Of a DNA stretch of 64,000 bases, positions 34,268 to 43,700 are shown in pieces. A model generated the notes under the pieces. That model saw nothing but the letters and a program-made list of their open reading frames with translations, made no database searches and had not been told where the DNA came from. The translations under genes were made by a program, and so were the position numbers. The DNA comes from Clostridiales bacterium (lineage in GTDB: Bacteria; Bacillota; Clostridia; Oscillospirales; Butyricicoccaceae): NCBI GenBank assembly GCA_004555915.1, contig SFJM01000002.1, positions 97,123-161,122 on the forward strand. Direction: 5' to 3'. Every line of letters starts with the position of its first letter. Within the stretch, counting starts at the first letter, position 1.

Positions 34268-34290
34268 TGACGTCTTTTCTCACTTTCCAT

Positions 34291-34875
34291 TTATGGCTGC
34301 AGCGTACACGAGGAAAAGCTGCAGGACAAAATTTGTTCTCCATTGTTATAAATATGTGCCGCCTTCAACGCATAGGAATCCGGCTGTACATATACATCCC
34401 TGACAACGGTTCCGGCTTCCTCTCTGGTTTCGTACCGCAGCACCAGCAAATCTTCCTCCATCCACACCTGCTGTGGAACCTGATGCATCAGATCATACAG
34501 CAGATAGGTGGTTACATCTGCCGGGGTCAGGCCCTTGCGGTCCGGCATGGCGGTTTCCAGCTCCGTTCCCTCATAGGCAAACCGGAAATCCTCACCGGTA
34601 ATATCTGCCGTAATGCCTGCAATGGATTCCGGTGCAAGCACTGTCATTTGTGCGGTTGCATTGCCGCTATCCTGTTTGTGATAGGCATATCCGATGCGAT
34701 AGGACATGGTCTCCTCATCCAGATTGGAGGTAATATCGGTTACCAGTTCAATATCTGATGCGGTTTCATAGGCTTCTTTTACTGCTGCGGCTTTGTCCTC
34801 CGGATGCGATACAGCAGAGCATCCGCATAACAGCAGCAGAATCAGCAGTGCTGTACCAAGCATGCGCCGAAACAA
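34291..34875 (-). CDS. GerS-like lipoprotein
   Basis: A 194-residue lipoprotein with signal peptide and lipobox LLCGC (cysteine at 19). The mature domain resembles the LolA/GerS-type lipoprotein-sorting fold: alternating strands such as MSYRIGYAYHKQDSGNATAQM, DFRFAYEGTELE and LVLRYETREEAGTVVRDVYV. In C. difficile gerS lies directly upstream of alr2 and is needed for spore germination through CwlD. The same context here suggests a GerS role, by inference from synteny and length. It lies 4 bp after nnrD. Confidence 0.7.
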   Translation of the reverse strand: MFRRMLGTALLILLLLCGCSAVSHPEDKAAAVKEAYETASDIELVTDITSNLDEETMSYRIGYAYHKQDSGNATAQMTVLAPESIAGITADITGEDFRFAYEGTELETAMPDRKGLTPADVTTYLLYDLMHQVPQQVWMEEDLLVLRYETREEAGTVVRDVYVQPDSYALKAAHIYNNGEQILSCSFSSCTLQP

Positions 34876-34879
34876 GCAT

Positions 34880-35740
34880 TTACCACTCCCTGGAGTTCAG
34901 CGGTTTCAATACCCTTGGGATGTATGACAGCATATCGGTAGGTGTCATGCCAAATTCACCGATGGCATTGGCACACAGGTCACCGGCACGGCTGTGAATA
35001 TAGGCCCCACAGGCTGCTGCTGCCAGCGGCTCCAGTTTCTGTCCCAGCAACGATAAAATAATGCCGGACAGGACATCGCCACTGCCGCCTTTGGCCATAC
35101 CGGGATTGCCGTGCACATTTTGCAGAACCGTTCCATTCGGCCCGGCAACTACCGTCCGATGTCCCTTGAGCAGCAGCACGCAATGATGCTTCTGTGCAAA
35201 TGCAGCGGCATCCTGCGCTGCGTCGCCAGTCCTTTCTATATCACAGATCCGTGAAAATTCATGCATATGCGGTGTCAGAACAACCGGGTATACGGCTTCC
35301 TCCAATACATGTATATGTCCGGCAAGTACATTTATGCCATCCGCATCCACGATAACCGGACATTCTGCCCCACGGATGATGGTCTGTACGGCCTGTGAAA
35401 CGCCTTCACTGATGCCCAGCCCCGGGCCTGCCAGAATGGCTGCCCTTCGTTTGAGTGATGGCAGGCTGTCCGCTGTGATTTTCCCCTCCGCATCGCATGG
35501 CAGCGGCAGAAAGGTCGGTTCATTCAGCTTTCCCGCCAAAATCGGATAGATGCATTCCGGAACTGCCAGCGTGACAATACCGGAGCCTGTACGCACAGCT
35601 GCCTGCGCCGCAAAATACGGTGCGCCAATATAATCCCGACAACCGCAGACTGCCAAAACACGGCCATAGGTATTTTTATCACTGTCCGGCTGGCGGGCAT
35701 GGATATGTTTCACGATATAATACCAGTCAATGGTCTGCAT
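34880..35740 (-). CDS. nnrD: ADP-dependent NAD(P)H-hydrate dehydratase
   Basis: A 286-residue ribokinase-fold enzyme that repairs hydrated NAD(P)H. Only the dehydratase domain is present, without the N-terminal NnrE epimerase. Motifs are GYGRVLAV-like NTYGRVLAVCG, GSGIVTLAVPE, LTPHMHEFSRI, LLKGHRTVV and the nucleotide loop GNPGMAKGGSGDVLSGII. The ATG at 35740 has GGAGG 8 nt upstream and overlaps acpS by 14 nt; a longer frame to 35794 is rejected. Confidence 0.93.
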   Translation of the reverse strand: MQTIDWYYIVKHIHARQPDSDKNTYGRVLAVCGCRDYIGAPYFAAQAAVRTGSGIVTLAVPECIYPILAGKLNEPTFLPLPCDAEGKITADSLPSLKRRAAILAGPGLGISEGVSQAVQTIIRGAECPVIVDADGINVLAGHIHVLEEAVYPVVLTPHMHEFSRICDIERTGDAAQDAAAFAQKHHCVLLLKGHRTVVAGPNGTVLQNVHGNPGMAKGGSGDVLSGIILSLLGQKLEPLAAAACGAYIHSRAGDLCANAIGEFGMTPTDMLSYIPRVLKPLNSREW

Positions 35741-36101
35741 CTGTTTCGCCTCCATCCGTTCTGTCATGCAGCAGAATGGCAGTTGCCGTAGCATAGGACT
35801 GGCAATGGGAAATACTCAGCAGGAATGATTGATTCGGACGCAGGACATATGGTTGTCCCAGCTCCGTATGGGCAATTTCAATATCGCGGAAATGCAATCC
35901 GTTTTGAAAACCGGTACCCATTGCCTTTGCCACTGCTTCCTTTGCGCAGAACAGGCCTGCGGCAGATTGCGGCATCTGGTTTCCCTTTTCCTTCAGCCAG
36001 TTTTGCTCCTGTTCGGTAAAAACGTGCCGCAGAAACGATTCTCTGGCAATTGCCTTTTCTATCCGAGCAATTTCGATGATATCTGTTCCCAGTCCTGTCA
36101 T
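35727..36101 (-). CDS. acpS: Holo-acyl-carrier-protein synthase
   Basis: A 124-residue 4'-phosphopantetheinyl transferase that activates ACP. The metal and CoA motifs GLGTDIIEIARIEKA and AAGLFCAKEAVAKAMGTG are intact. AAGGAGG precedes the ATG. It is the first gene of the acpS-nnrD-lipoprotein-alr-mazF run, a common Firmicutes arrangement. Confidence 0.95.
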   Translation of the reverse strand: MTGLGTDIIEIARIEKAIARESFLRHVFTEQEQNWLKEKGNQMPQSAAGLFCAKEAVAKAMGTGFQNGLHFRDIEIAHTELGQPYVLRPNQSFLLSISHCQSYATATAILLHDRTDGGETDADH

Positions 36102-36130
36102 TTGATACGGCCTCCTTTCTGCCGTTTCCT

Positions 36131-36159
36131 ATTCTACCACCTTTTTAGCGCTTTGTCCC
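36131..36159 (-). promoter_or_regulatory. Candidate promoter of the acpS operon
   Basis: On the minus strand GGGACA (36154-36159), 17 bp, TAGAAT (36131-36136), 30 bp before acpS. The -35 is imperfect. Confidence 0.45.
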
Positions 36160-36219
36160 CTATAGCGGCACGCTATTTTAAAAGAAAGGAAAAAATTTTT
36201 AGAGAAAGCGAAAAAAATG

Positions 36220-36248
36220 TTGACACGCGGACATTCTTCTGATATAAT
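36220..36248 (+). promoter_or_regulatory. Consensus promoter of the tRNA-Pro pair
   Basis: TTGACA (36220-36225), 17-bp spacer, TATAAT (36243-36248): both boxes perfect, 49 bp before the first tRNA, as expected for a stable-RNA promoter. Confidence 0.9.
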
Positions 36249-36296
36249 AATCATCGTTGCATCGGGGATTTTCCCCTGATCTGGAAAGAAATATGA

Positions 36297-36373
36297 CGAG
36301 GTGTGGCTCAGTTTGGTAGAGCGCTGCGTTCGGGACGCAGAGGCCGTGGGTTCAAGTCCCGCCACCTCGACCA
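36297..36373 (+). tRNA. tRNA-Pro(CGG), copy 1
   Basis: A 77-nt cloverleaf. The acceptor stem is CGAGGTG/CACCTCG with encoded ACCA; the anticodon stem is CTGCG/CGCAG around loop TTCGGGA (anticodon CGG); the T arm contains GGTTCAAGTCC. Identical to copy 2. Confidence 0.95.
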
Positions 36374-36396
36374 TCTTCTTTTTTCCAATTCCATAA

Positions 36397-36473
36397 CGAG
36401 GTGTGGCTCAGTTTGGTAGAGCGCTGCGTTCGGGACGCAGAGGCCGTGGGTTCAAGTCCCGCCACCTCGACCA
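36397..36473 (+). tRNA. tRNA-Pro(CGG), copy 2
   Basis: Identical 77-nt copy exactly 100 bp downstream of copy 1, with a 23-bp spacer; CCA encoded. Probably co-transcribed from the consensus promoter at 36220. Confidence 0.95.
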
Positions 36474-36478
36474 CGTCG

Positions 36479-36509
36479 GAGCAAGCGATATAAAGCTTGC
36501 TCTTTTTCT
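36479..36509 (+). terminator. Terminator of the tRNA pair
   Basis: GAGCAAGC and GCTTGCTC around an 8-nt loop, then TTTTTCTTTG. Confidence 0.9.
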
Positions 36510-36649
36510 TTGTTTTACGTTCATGTTTAGTTTAACAGACTCCCCTGCTGATGCATGATAAAAAGCGATCGTCCGGAATGCTTCGCCCTCCACATCATCA
36601 CCCTGGAGAAAACGGTAAGCTGAATTGACTGGTTTAAACCACAGGTTTA

Positions 36650-36679
36650 TTGCCGATTTGCCATCCTATGCGGTATACT
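36650..36679 (+). promoter_or_regulatory. Candidate promoter of the small basic protein gene
   Basis: TTGCCG (36650-36655), an 18-bp spacer and TATACT (36674-36679), 30 bp before the small ORF. Confidence 0.5.
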
Positions 36680-36708
36680 GTCCTCACAGGAAAGCGAGGG
36701 ATTTTGAT

Positions 36709-36972
36709 ATGACACAGCCTGTACCACTGCGCAAGCAGAGCAAAAAGGCACAACGTGCTTATTACGCCAGACAGCGTGGCTCCTGGCATGGGGTGAATCC
36801 GGTGACACGCACCACTCCGAATCAAAAGGCATATAACCGCAACCAGCGAAAGCGGGCTGACAGAACAGATTCCTGTTCCTCAGCCTGCTTTTTTTCGCAG
36901 CAATGCCGGAGCCGCTTTCTGAAAAAAACAGAGCTGGAACCTCCCCACCGGTTTCCAGCTCTTGCTTCATAA
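36709..36972 (+). CDS. Small basic protein, possibly ending early in a terminator
   Basis: The first ~50 of 87 codons encode a strongly basic peptide (LRKQSKKAQRAYYARQRGSW, TPNQKAYNRNQRKRADR) reminiscent of small conserved basic proteins of Firmicutes. GAGGG lies 8 nt before the ATG at 36709, and a promoter is recognisable. From about codon 50 the frame runs through a terminator-like hairpin (36852-36896) and a second one on the other strand, so the C-terminal 35 residues look non-functional. Loss of the original stop, or a chance ORF, are both possible. Confidence 0.5.
   Translation: MTQPVPLRKQSKKAQRAYYARQRGSWHGVNPVTRTTPNQKAYNRNQRKRADRTDSCSSACFFSQQCRSRFLKKTELEPPHRFPALAS
36852..36900 (+). 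terminator. Terminator-like hairpin inside the small ORF
   Basis: GCGGGCTGA pairs with TCAGCCTGC (one mismatch), with an inner GAACAG/CTGTTC stem, then TTTTTTT. Confidence 0.7.
36922..36962 (-). terminator. Terminator of the first acyl ligase gene
   Basis: On the minus strand AGAGCTGGAA, 13-nt loop, TTCCAGCTCT, then GTTTTTTTC, about 65 bp after the ligase stop. Confidence 0.9.
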
Positions 36973-37025
36973 ACACATTGTTTCAGACCCTCAGGATCCA
37001 TTCCCGATGACCATAAAATCCTGTG

Positions 37026-38762
37026 TTATTTTTTATTAAACTTTCCGTCCTTGATATCCTGCATCAATCCAATCCGGTTTGTCTTATAATGGAAGAATGG
37101 ACGTTCCGGCAGAGCAATAATATCTACCGGCTGCATGTAATCCTCCAGACATGCCTCCACACCTTCCCTGATATCCTCTATGGTATAACCGTCATCCAAT
37201 ACGACAAAGAGATAAGGAACAAAACAATGATGATGTTCCGGATCCTGCATGATGACAAAGAATTCATCATCGATGCCTGGAATATCCGCATCTGCCAGAC
37301 GGTTTTCCATCGGAAGCGTTGCAAGCTCGCCGCCTCCATAGCGTTTTGCGCAGCCTCTGGTCAATGCATAAATGGTTCCATCCTCTTCCATATATCCGAT
37401 ATCACCGGTATGCAGCCATCTTCTGCCATCGGAATGAACCTTGATTACCTTTGCCGTTGCTGTCGGATCATCATAGCCTATCATGGTTCCCGGTCCGCAC
37501 TGGCAAATTTCACCCAGCGTATTATAGGTCAGTTCCTGATCCGTACCCGGTTTGAATATGGAGATATCTGTCAGCGGCATCGGTACGCCGACATTTCCGT
37601 TCCCCATCGGTTTCGGTGTCATCGGCAGGGTCATATTTGATCCTGCTTCACTGCATCCATAGCCGGTCGTAACCCGGATATAGCAATTGTGGTCTCTCAG
37701 GAATTTCTGTGTTCTCTTAAGCTGATTATTATTGAACGCCTCACATCCAGGTCCCATTGCCAGCAGATGAGACATATCATAATCATCCGGTATGCGGCCG
37801 CTTCGCATCACAATCTCAATGAACATCGGAATGACAGGCCAGCAGTTTGGACGATACCGCATCAGCTCAAGATCAACATCATTCACATCAACAAACGGTG
37901 ACAAGATGAGCAGTTTGTCCGATGCAAGCGGCATCAGCATCATGGCAACCACTACTGCGACAAGAGCCGGCGGCAATTGTGTCACCATCCATGTCGGACG
38001 CAATTCATCGGATGAGCCATAAAAATTCATCTGATGCATGTTGCCGATCATCGTGTGCGCGGAATGGATAACCTGCTTGGACGGTCCGGTGGATCCGCTG
38101 GTATATGCACGGAACAGCGGACGGTCAATGTCACGCGGTGCTTCTACCTTGCCCTCAAAGGATTCCCCCAGCTCCAGGAACGCATCCCATGACATGGTGC
38201 AGGGACCGTAGGCCGGATAATCTGTATACAAAGAGTCGAGATAGTCCCAGCAATAATCCGGCATGTCCATTCTGTTCGCGCTGCGCAATGGGCTCAGCAG
38301 GATAGCCGAGCGAATTCCAGCTTTATTGCGATAGGCATTCAAATCTTCATGCGATAAGAAGTCATGCGCAATGATCATCTTGGCACCGGATTTTTTCACA
38401 GCCTCGACATTTTCTTCTATGGTGTTATCACGGCACAGCAGCGATGCGCCAATCTTTTCCGCTGCCAGGAGAAGATAGAGGAATTCCGGTACAGCCCGCA
38501 GAAAGACCGGGATCTCATCTCCCTCACCAAATCCAACCGCTCTGAGTGCACGTGCTGTCCTGTCAGCCTGGTCGTATACCTCTTTCCATGTGATATCTAC
38601 TCCATAGTAGTGCATAGCTACCACACTGTCCCCCGGGCACCGTTCCTTCAGATATTCATACACGGTGCTGTCCGGAACGCTAAGCCCCTGAATCATCTGC
38701 GGCGGATAATACTGCATCCACGGACGATCCACGCTCGGCTTTCCAGTTAACGTTCTATTCAT
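37026..38762 (-). CDS. AMP-forming acyl ligase/synthetase, paralogue 1
   Basis: A 578-residue adenylate-forming (ANL superfamily) enzyme. Core motifs are the P-loop AYTSGSTGPSKQVIHSAHT (about 215-233), TTGYGCSEAGSN, LHTGDIGYMEEDG and a C-terminal lysine in FHYKTNRIGL, at the position of the A10 lysine. The expected reaction is acyl or aryl adenylation and thioester formation; the substrate is unknown. The ATG at 38762 follows AAAGGGGAAC; the open frame to 38903 is rejected. It is roughly two-thirds identical by eye to the ligase at 46627-48369 and shares its opening SVDRPWMQYYPP. No carrier-protein gene is adjacent. Confidence 0.88.
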   Translation of the reverse strand: MNRTLTGKPSVDRPWMQYYPPQMIQGLSVPDSTVYEYLKERCPGDSVVAMHYYGVDITWKEVYDQADRTARALRAVGFGEGDEIPVFLRAVPEFLYLLLAAEKIGASLLCRDNTIEENVEAVKKSGAKMIIAHDFLSHEDLNAYRNKAGIRSAILLSPLRSANRMDMPDYCWDYLDSLYTDYPAYGPCTMSWDAFLELGESFEGKVEAPRDIDRPLFRAYTSGSTGPSKQVIHSAHTMIGNMHQMNFYGSSDELRPTWMVTQLPPALVAVVVAMMLMPLASDKLLILSPFVDVNDVDLELMRYRPNCWPVIPMFIEIVMRSGRIPDDYDMSHLLAMGPGCEAFNNNQLKRTQKFLRDHNCYIRVTTGYGCSEAGSNMTLPMTPKPMGNGNVGVPMPLTDISIFKPGTDQELTYNTLGEICQCGPGTMIGYDDPTATAKVIKVHSDGRRWLHTGDIGYMEEDGTIYALTRGCAKRYGGGELATLPMENRLADADIPGIDDEFFVIMQDPEHHHCFVPYLFVVLDDGYTIEDIREGVEACLEDYMQPVDIIALPERPFFHYKTNRIGLMQDIKDGKFNKK

Positions 38763-38908
38763 GAAATGTTCCCCTTTCATTCTTTTCGGGATCTTACCCT
38801 CAACTTTATCGCCAGAAAAGGTATGGTTTTCTGCCATTAACAAGTTTATCATGAAAAACGAGGAATAAAATGGAATAAAGTGGACAAATTGTGTACCAGG
38901 CAAATTCC

Positions 38909-38956
38909 AAAAATAAAAGGCTGCCTGCTGTCACTGAAAAGTCACATGCAGGCAGC
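38909..38956 (-). terminator. Terminator after the HTH regulator gene
   Basis: GCTGCCTGC and GCAGGCAGC enclose an inner GT-ACT/AGT-AC hairpin; the minus-strand tract CTTTTATTTTTGG follows. It separates the regulator from the acyl ligase. Confidence 0.85.
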
Positions 38957-38972
38957 GCCTGTTTTTTTATTG

Positions 38973-40496
38973 TCAGTCAGCCATTTCCGTCCACTGTTCG
39001 GAGGATGACAGCGTGGTGTGCTCTCTTACGCTGGCAATAATGCCGATTCTATGTATCATCTCACGAATATAGGAGCAAATTTCCTCCTGATCCGAAAGAA
39101 TCATGCCATTTTTCTCATCCCAAAGGGTATCAAAGAACTGCTCAAACACCATTTTCATATCCGGATGGTTAAGAACTGCAAGATTATTCCTGCCGTGTTC
39201 CGTATTCAGTCTCAGATATGCAATGCCATCCGACAGAAAAATGCTCTGCGCAACATCATACCGGAAATCAGAAATCGGACTTTCATAAAGCAGCCTGAAA
39301 TGCAGATTTTTCCGCGTTGTGCACATTTCCAGTATATGCCTGATATATCGTTCTCTCTGCTGCAAAGTCAGGTGAATCTTCTGGTCAAAGAAGTCAATGT
39401 CACTTTCCAATGCGAGATTGGAAAAGGCAATGCCCTGGAAAATGATTTCAATTTCTGTTTCTTCCATGGCTTTTCTGGTAAGCATATGAACATATCGCAG
39501 CTTTTCCTGGTCAAGCGCATCATTTGTCCTTACCTGCGCCAGCAGCTCCTCGAACAGATCTTCTGGCAGAAAATGCTCTGTCATATGACCTATGATCCAT
39601 CTCTGGTTCAGCGAAAGGATGGAACGTACATACTCATTCCCGTCCAGAAGTTCCGCCATGGTTGCATTATGATACAGCAGGTTTTCTCTGGTACACAGAT
39701 CCCGGATGCTGTAATACAGTGGGTTGCAGTGATCCGCTTCGCTGCTGACTGTCACCGACATGCAGCGATTCGGGTCCATCAGCATGCCGCTCATCATGAA
39801 ATCATCTTTTACAGTAAAAATCATGCGTCCGGCTGCCTGCTCTCCCCTGTACAGATGGAAGTCAATGCCAGCTTCCTCCTTCATCATATTGATGAGAAAA
39901 ATCGGATCATAGATATTGTCTATTTTATTCAGTGATAAATCAATCATCAGGGAAAAATGAACATCTGGATAAAACCGGTGTTTTTCCGTCCCGATATTGC
40001 CCTGAATAATCTGAAGTCTGTATTCATGGGTCAGCGAAAGCAGATCCATCTCCGCCATGATATGCAGCCTGCTCACACGCCGGAGCACCGGATGGTGCAT
40101 CCTGGAAATGTATTGTGCCGGGCTCAGTTCCACAAAGAACGATGTTTTGGGCGCCACAGAAGAACCATACTGCTTCTGCATATCCTGAACATAATCATAT
40201 TCTGCTTCCAGATTGTCAAAAATGGCCTCTTGCAGTTCGTTCTCATTTTCAACCTGGTAATTTGCAAACAGGTTTTCTTTTCCTGTTTTGGAGCTCAGCC
40301 TGACGATCTCACAGCTGATGCGCTGCAATACATTCCGCTTTGTTTTTTCCGCCGGAAGCATGCGACCGCTGATCCATTTGCTGATATAACTGACATCATA
40401 TTGCAACGCCTTTGCCAGAGCTGCATTTTTGATCTCAGCCAGATTCATTACGTGCTCCAATATCTGGCTGAAACGGTTTTTTTCTTTTGCTGGCAT
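38973..40496 (-). CDS. HTH transcriptional regulator with large uncharacterised C-terminal domain
   Basis: A 507-residue protein. Residues 8-60 form an XRE-like helix-turn-helix (NAALAKALQYDVSYISKWIS) followed by GRMLPAEKTKRNVL. The remaining ~440 residues are a soluble alpha/beta region without membrane segments; I recognise no family, but its length suggests a sensory domain. The ATG at 40496 follows GGGGGTGGGGAT; a longer frame to 40529 is rejected. It is transcribed from a promoter near 40665 with a ~160-nt leader. It lies between two acyl ligases and a surface protein, which it may control (inference). Confidence 0.75.
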   Translation of the reverse strand: MPAKEKNRFSQILEHVMNLAEIKNAALAKALQYDVSYISKWISGRMLPAEKTKRNVLQRISCEIVRLSSKTGKENLFANYQVENENELQEAIFDNLEAEYDYVQDMQKQYGSSVAPKTSFFVELSPAQYISRMHHPVLRRVSRLHIMAEMDLLSLTHEYRLQIIQGNIGTEKHRFYPDVHFSLMIDLSLNKIDNIYDPIFLINMMKEEAGIDFHLYRGEQAAGRMIFTVKDDFMMSGMLMDPNRCMSVTVSSEADHCNPLYYSIRDLCTRENLLYHNATMAELLDGNEYVRSILSLNQRWIIGHMTEHFLPEDLFEELLAQVRTNDALDQEKLRYVHMLTRKAMEETEIEIIFQGIAFSNLALESDIDFFDQKIHLTLQQRERYIRHILEMCTTRKNLHFRLLYESPISDFRYDVAQSIFLSDGIAYLRLNTEHGRNNLAVLNHPDMKMVFEQFFDTLWDEKNGMILSDQEEICSYIREMIHRIGIIASVREHTTLSSSEQWTEMAD

Positions 40497-40664
40497 ATCC
40501 CCACCCCCTGATGTGATGTACAGCAGCAATCACATTCCCGTCATCCACCTGCGTCCCCGACAGGGATTCCTCTGTACATGATGCTCTGCTGCTGCATTTA
40601 GTTTTTGCATGCCGGTTTTCTTTCCGGCGTGTGTGTTCTCCTGTGTTTCGGGAACAGCATTCTT

Positions 40665-40693
40665 ATTATACCACAAAACATAGGAATTGGAAA
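40665..40693 (-). promoter_or_regulatory. Promoter of the HTH regulator, with structured leader
   Basis: On the minus strand perfect TATAAT (40665-40670) with TTTCCA 17 bp upstream. The leader (about 40497-40658) contains CCGG...CCGG and ACAGAGG/CCCTGT hairpins enclosed by a TGCAGCAGCA/TTGCTGCTGTA long-range stem (40587-40596 with 40519-40529). Confidence 0.55.
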
Positions 40694-40719
40694 AGCCCCG
40701 CGGCGTTTTTGCCGCGGGG
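40691..40719 (-). terminator. Terminator of the SLH surface-protein gene
   Basis: On the minus strand CCCCGCGGC, loop AAAAAC and GCCGCGGGG, then CTTTTCC. Very stable 9-bp stem, 57 bp after the stop. Confidence 0.85.
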
Positions 40720-40775
40720 TCAGATCACATATCTTGTGATTCCTTGTCAATTCCAGAAGATATCAGCACGCTGTC

Positions 40776-43700
40776 TTACTGTTTCTCCTGCATGATGCAG
40801 AATCCCCTCAGAATGCTTGCCGCCTCTGCGCGTGTGGTTGCGCCCAGCGGATCCAGAAGGACACTGCCATCCGGCATTTTCTTACCATTAATCATATTGT
40901 TCTGGTTTGCCCAGAGCATGGCATCAACAGCCCAGCCGGAGGTCTTGTTTGCATCCGGGAAGTCCAGCTTTCCGCTGACTGCCGGCTTTCCAACATAGTT
41001 GTACAGGAACTGTGCAAACTGTTCACGGGTAACCTTTTCATTCGGCTGGAATTTTCCTCCGCCGGAACCTGCCGTAACTCCGGTCTCATATGCCCACTGT
41101 ACAGCATTGTAATACCACTGAGACTTTGGTACGTCCTTAAATGCCGGCGTACTGCTGTGGACTGCCGGCTGGCCTTCCTTGTTGTACAGAATCTGTACCA
41201 TCATTGCACGGTTCATTCTGGTATTCGGCTCAAACGTTGTCGTGCTGGTGCCGCGCATCAGCTCGTTCTGATAAACGTAGCTGACTGCGTCATAATACCA
41301 ATCGCCCTCTGCAACATCGGTAAACGGCAGCTGTGTGATGCCGCAGCGTCTGCACTTGCCATGGTCAAAGTCATGTCCGGTAGCCGGTACAGTGACTTCC
41401 TTGCTGTCAGTAAAGTCGTAGTCCTTGAGCGTAGCCTGGAATACATTCTTGCCTGCCTCGGTACAGGTCGGTGCAACACTGTTCTGCTCATCCTTCGCTA
41501 CAACTGCCTCTACGGTCTGTACATCGCCGCAGTTCTTGCAGGTCAGCGTTGCCGTAGCAGAAGTGCCGTCATCAGCCCAGGTGAACTTCGCCTGATAGCT
41601 GTGTCCGGTTGCCGGAATCGCAACTGTCTTGCTGTCCGTTACCGTCGCAAGAGCCGCACCGTTGCTGTCCTTCAGCGTTGCGGTAGCAGTAATGGTACTG
41701 CTGCCATCCTCGGTGCAGGTTGCCGGCTTGTCATCTGTGGTGAGTACAGCATCAACCGTCTGCTTATCCTCACACCTGGAGCAGGTGAATGTAGCCGTAG
41801 CAGTCTTGTTGTCCTCAGCCCACTGGATTTCGCCCTTGTAGTCGTGGCCGGTCGCAGTGTTCTCGTGCTCTACCTTTTTGGTATCGGTTGCGGTTGCACC
41901 GTCATAGGCAGCTGTTGCGGTATATTCCGTAGCAGCGTTTTCGGTACAGGTTGCCTGCTTTTCGCTCTTGGTTACCTCTGCCTCGATCGCATCAGACTTC
42001 GCATCATCCTTGGAGCAGGTGAATACAGCAGTTGCCTTGTAGTCGCCTGTTGCATCATCCTTCGTCCAGGTGAATGCTGCCTGGTAATCATGACCGGTTG
42101 CCTGTGTGGTTGCGGTCGTCTTGGAATCGGTTGCGGTTGCAAGCACATCGCCATTGTTGTCGGTCAGCGTTGCGGTTGCCGTAGCAACAGTGTTGCCCTT
42201 CTTGGTGCAGGTCGGAGCGGTTGTCTTTTCTGTGATTTCCGCCTCTACTTCCGACTTTTCATCACACTTGGAACAGGTAAATACGCCGGTAGCGGTCTTG
42301 TTGTCCTCGCTCCACTGAATCTTGCCCTGGTAGTCATGACCAGTTGCAGTATTCTCGTGCTCCACCTTCTTGGTGTCGGTTGCAGTTGCGCCGTCATAGG
42401 ATGCTGTTGCGGTATATTCCGTAGCAGCGTTTTCGGTACAGGTTGCCTGCTTTTCGCTCTTGGTTACCTCTGCCTCAATCGCATCAGACTTTGCATCACC
42501 CTTGGAGCAGGTGAATACAACCGTTGCCTTGTAATCGCCTGTTGCATCATCCTTTGTCCAGGTGAACACTGCCTCGTAATCGTGGCCGGTTGCCGGCTCG
42601 GTTGCGGTAACCTTGGTATCCTCTGCGGTAGCAAGCTCCTTGCCTTCGCTGTCCTTCAGCACTGCCTTTGCAGCAGCGGTGGTCTTGCCTTCTTCTGTAC
42701 AGGTCGGATCAACGGTATTTGTCGTGATCTCAGCCTCTGTGGTCTGCTTGTCATCGCACTTGGAACAGGTGAACACACCGGTAGCGGTCTTGTTATCCTC
42801 GCTCCACTGAATCTTGCCCTCATAGTTATGGCCGGTTGCGGTATTCTCGTGCTCAACCTTCTTGGTGTCGCTTGCCGTTTCACCGTCATAGGTAGCTGTT
42901 GCAGTGTATTCTGTAACGGCGTTTTCGGTACAGGTTGCCTGCTTTTCGTCCGCTGTTACCTCTGCTGCAATTTCATCGGACTTATGACCGCATGCAGCAC
43001 ACTTGAATACAGCTGTTGCCTTGTAATCCTCTGTCCAATTGAATGTAACCTCATAAGTGTGCTTGCCGGGCTCCTGCTGAACCTCAGTAGAAACCTCGAA
43101 TGCATGGTCTTCTGCTGTGCCAGTAGCTGTATAAGTCAGCTTGATACCATCTGTGCATGCACCGTCTTTTCCGGTAACCTCTGCTGCCGCAGTAACCGGC
43201 TCCTTCAGTGCAACCTGAATGGTATCATCATTTACCAGACAATCCAGCTGATTCTTCTTGCTGTCACAAACGGAGGAGCAAATCAGATTCTGGAACGATA
43301 CAGAATAGGTGCCGTCATCGTTCTTGGTCCACTTGGCATCCTTTGCCGTGTAGGTGTGGCCAGCCGAAGCGACGATTTCATCGTACTCTGCCTTTTCGAT
43401 GTCATACTTCGCCTTCTGCTCTTCATAGCTGGTATCCGTGGAGCCCCAGTTCGCGTTTTCATTCGGTTCTGTCGGCTCCTCTACTGCTCTGCCGCAGATG
43501 GTGCAAACATAGCATTCGCCAGTGTTCCATTTTCCGGTATCGCTGTCCTTTGTGAAGTAGGTCTCATCGAAATGAATGTAGTGGTGATCGCATGCTTCCT
43601 TCTTGTACGCAATGCTCTCGTCAGCCAGATCGGACATCTTCTGCGCACCCTTCAGGTTGGCAACCCACATAAACTCATCATTGTCGTTGATTTCTTTGGA

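Noticed and set aside
41829..43304. CRISPR-like or satellite repeat
   Set aside because: The period (492 bp) is far too long, units are coding and in frame.
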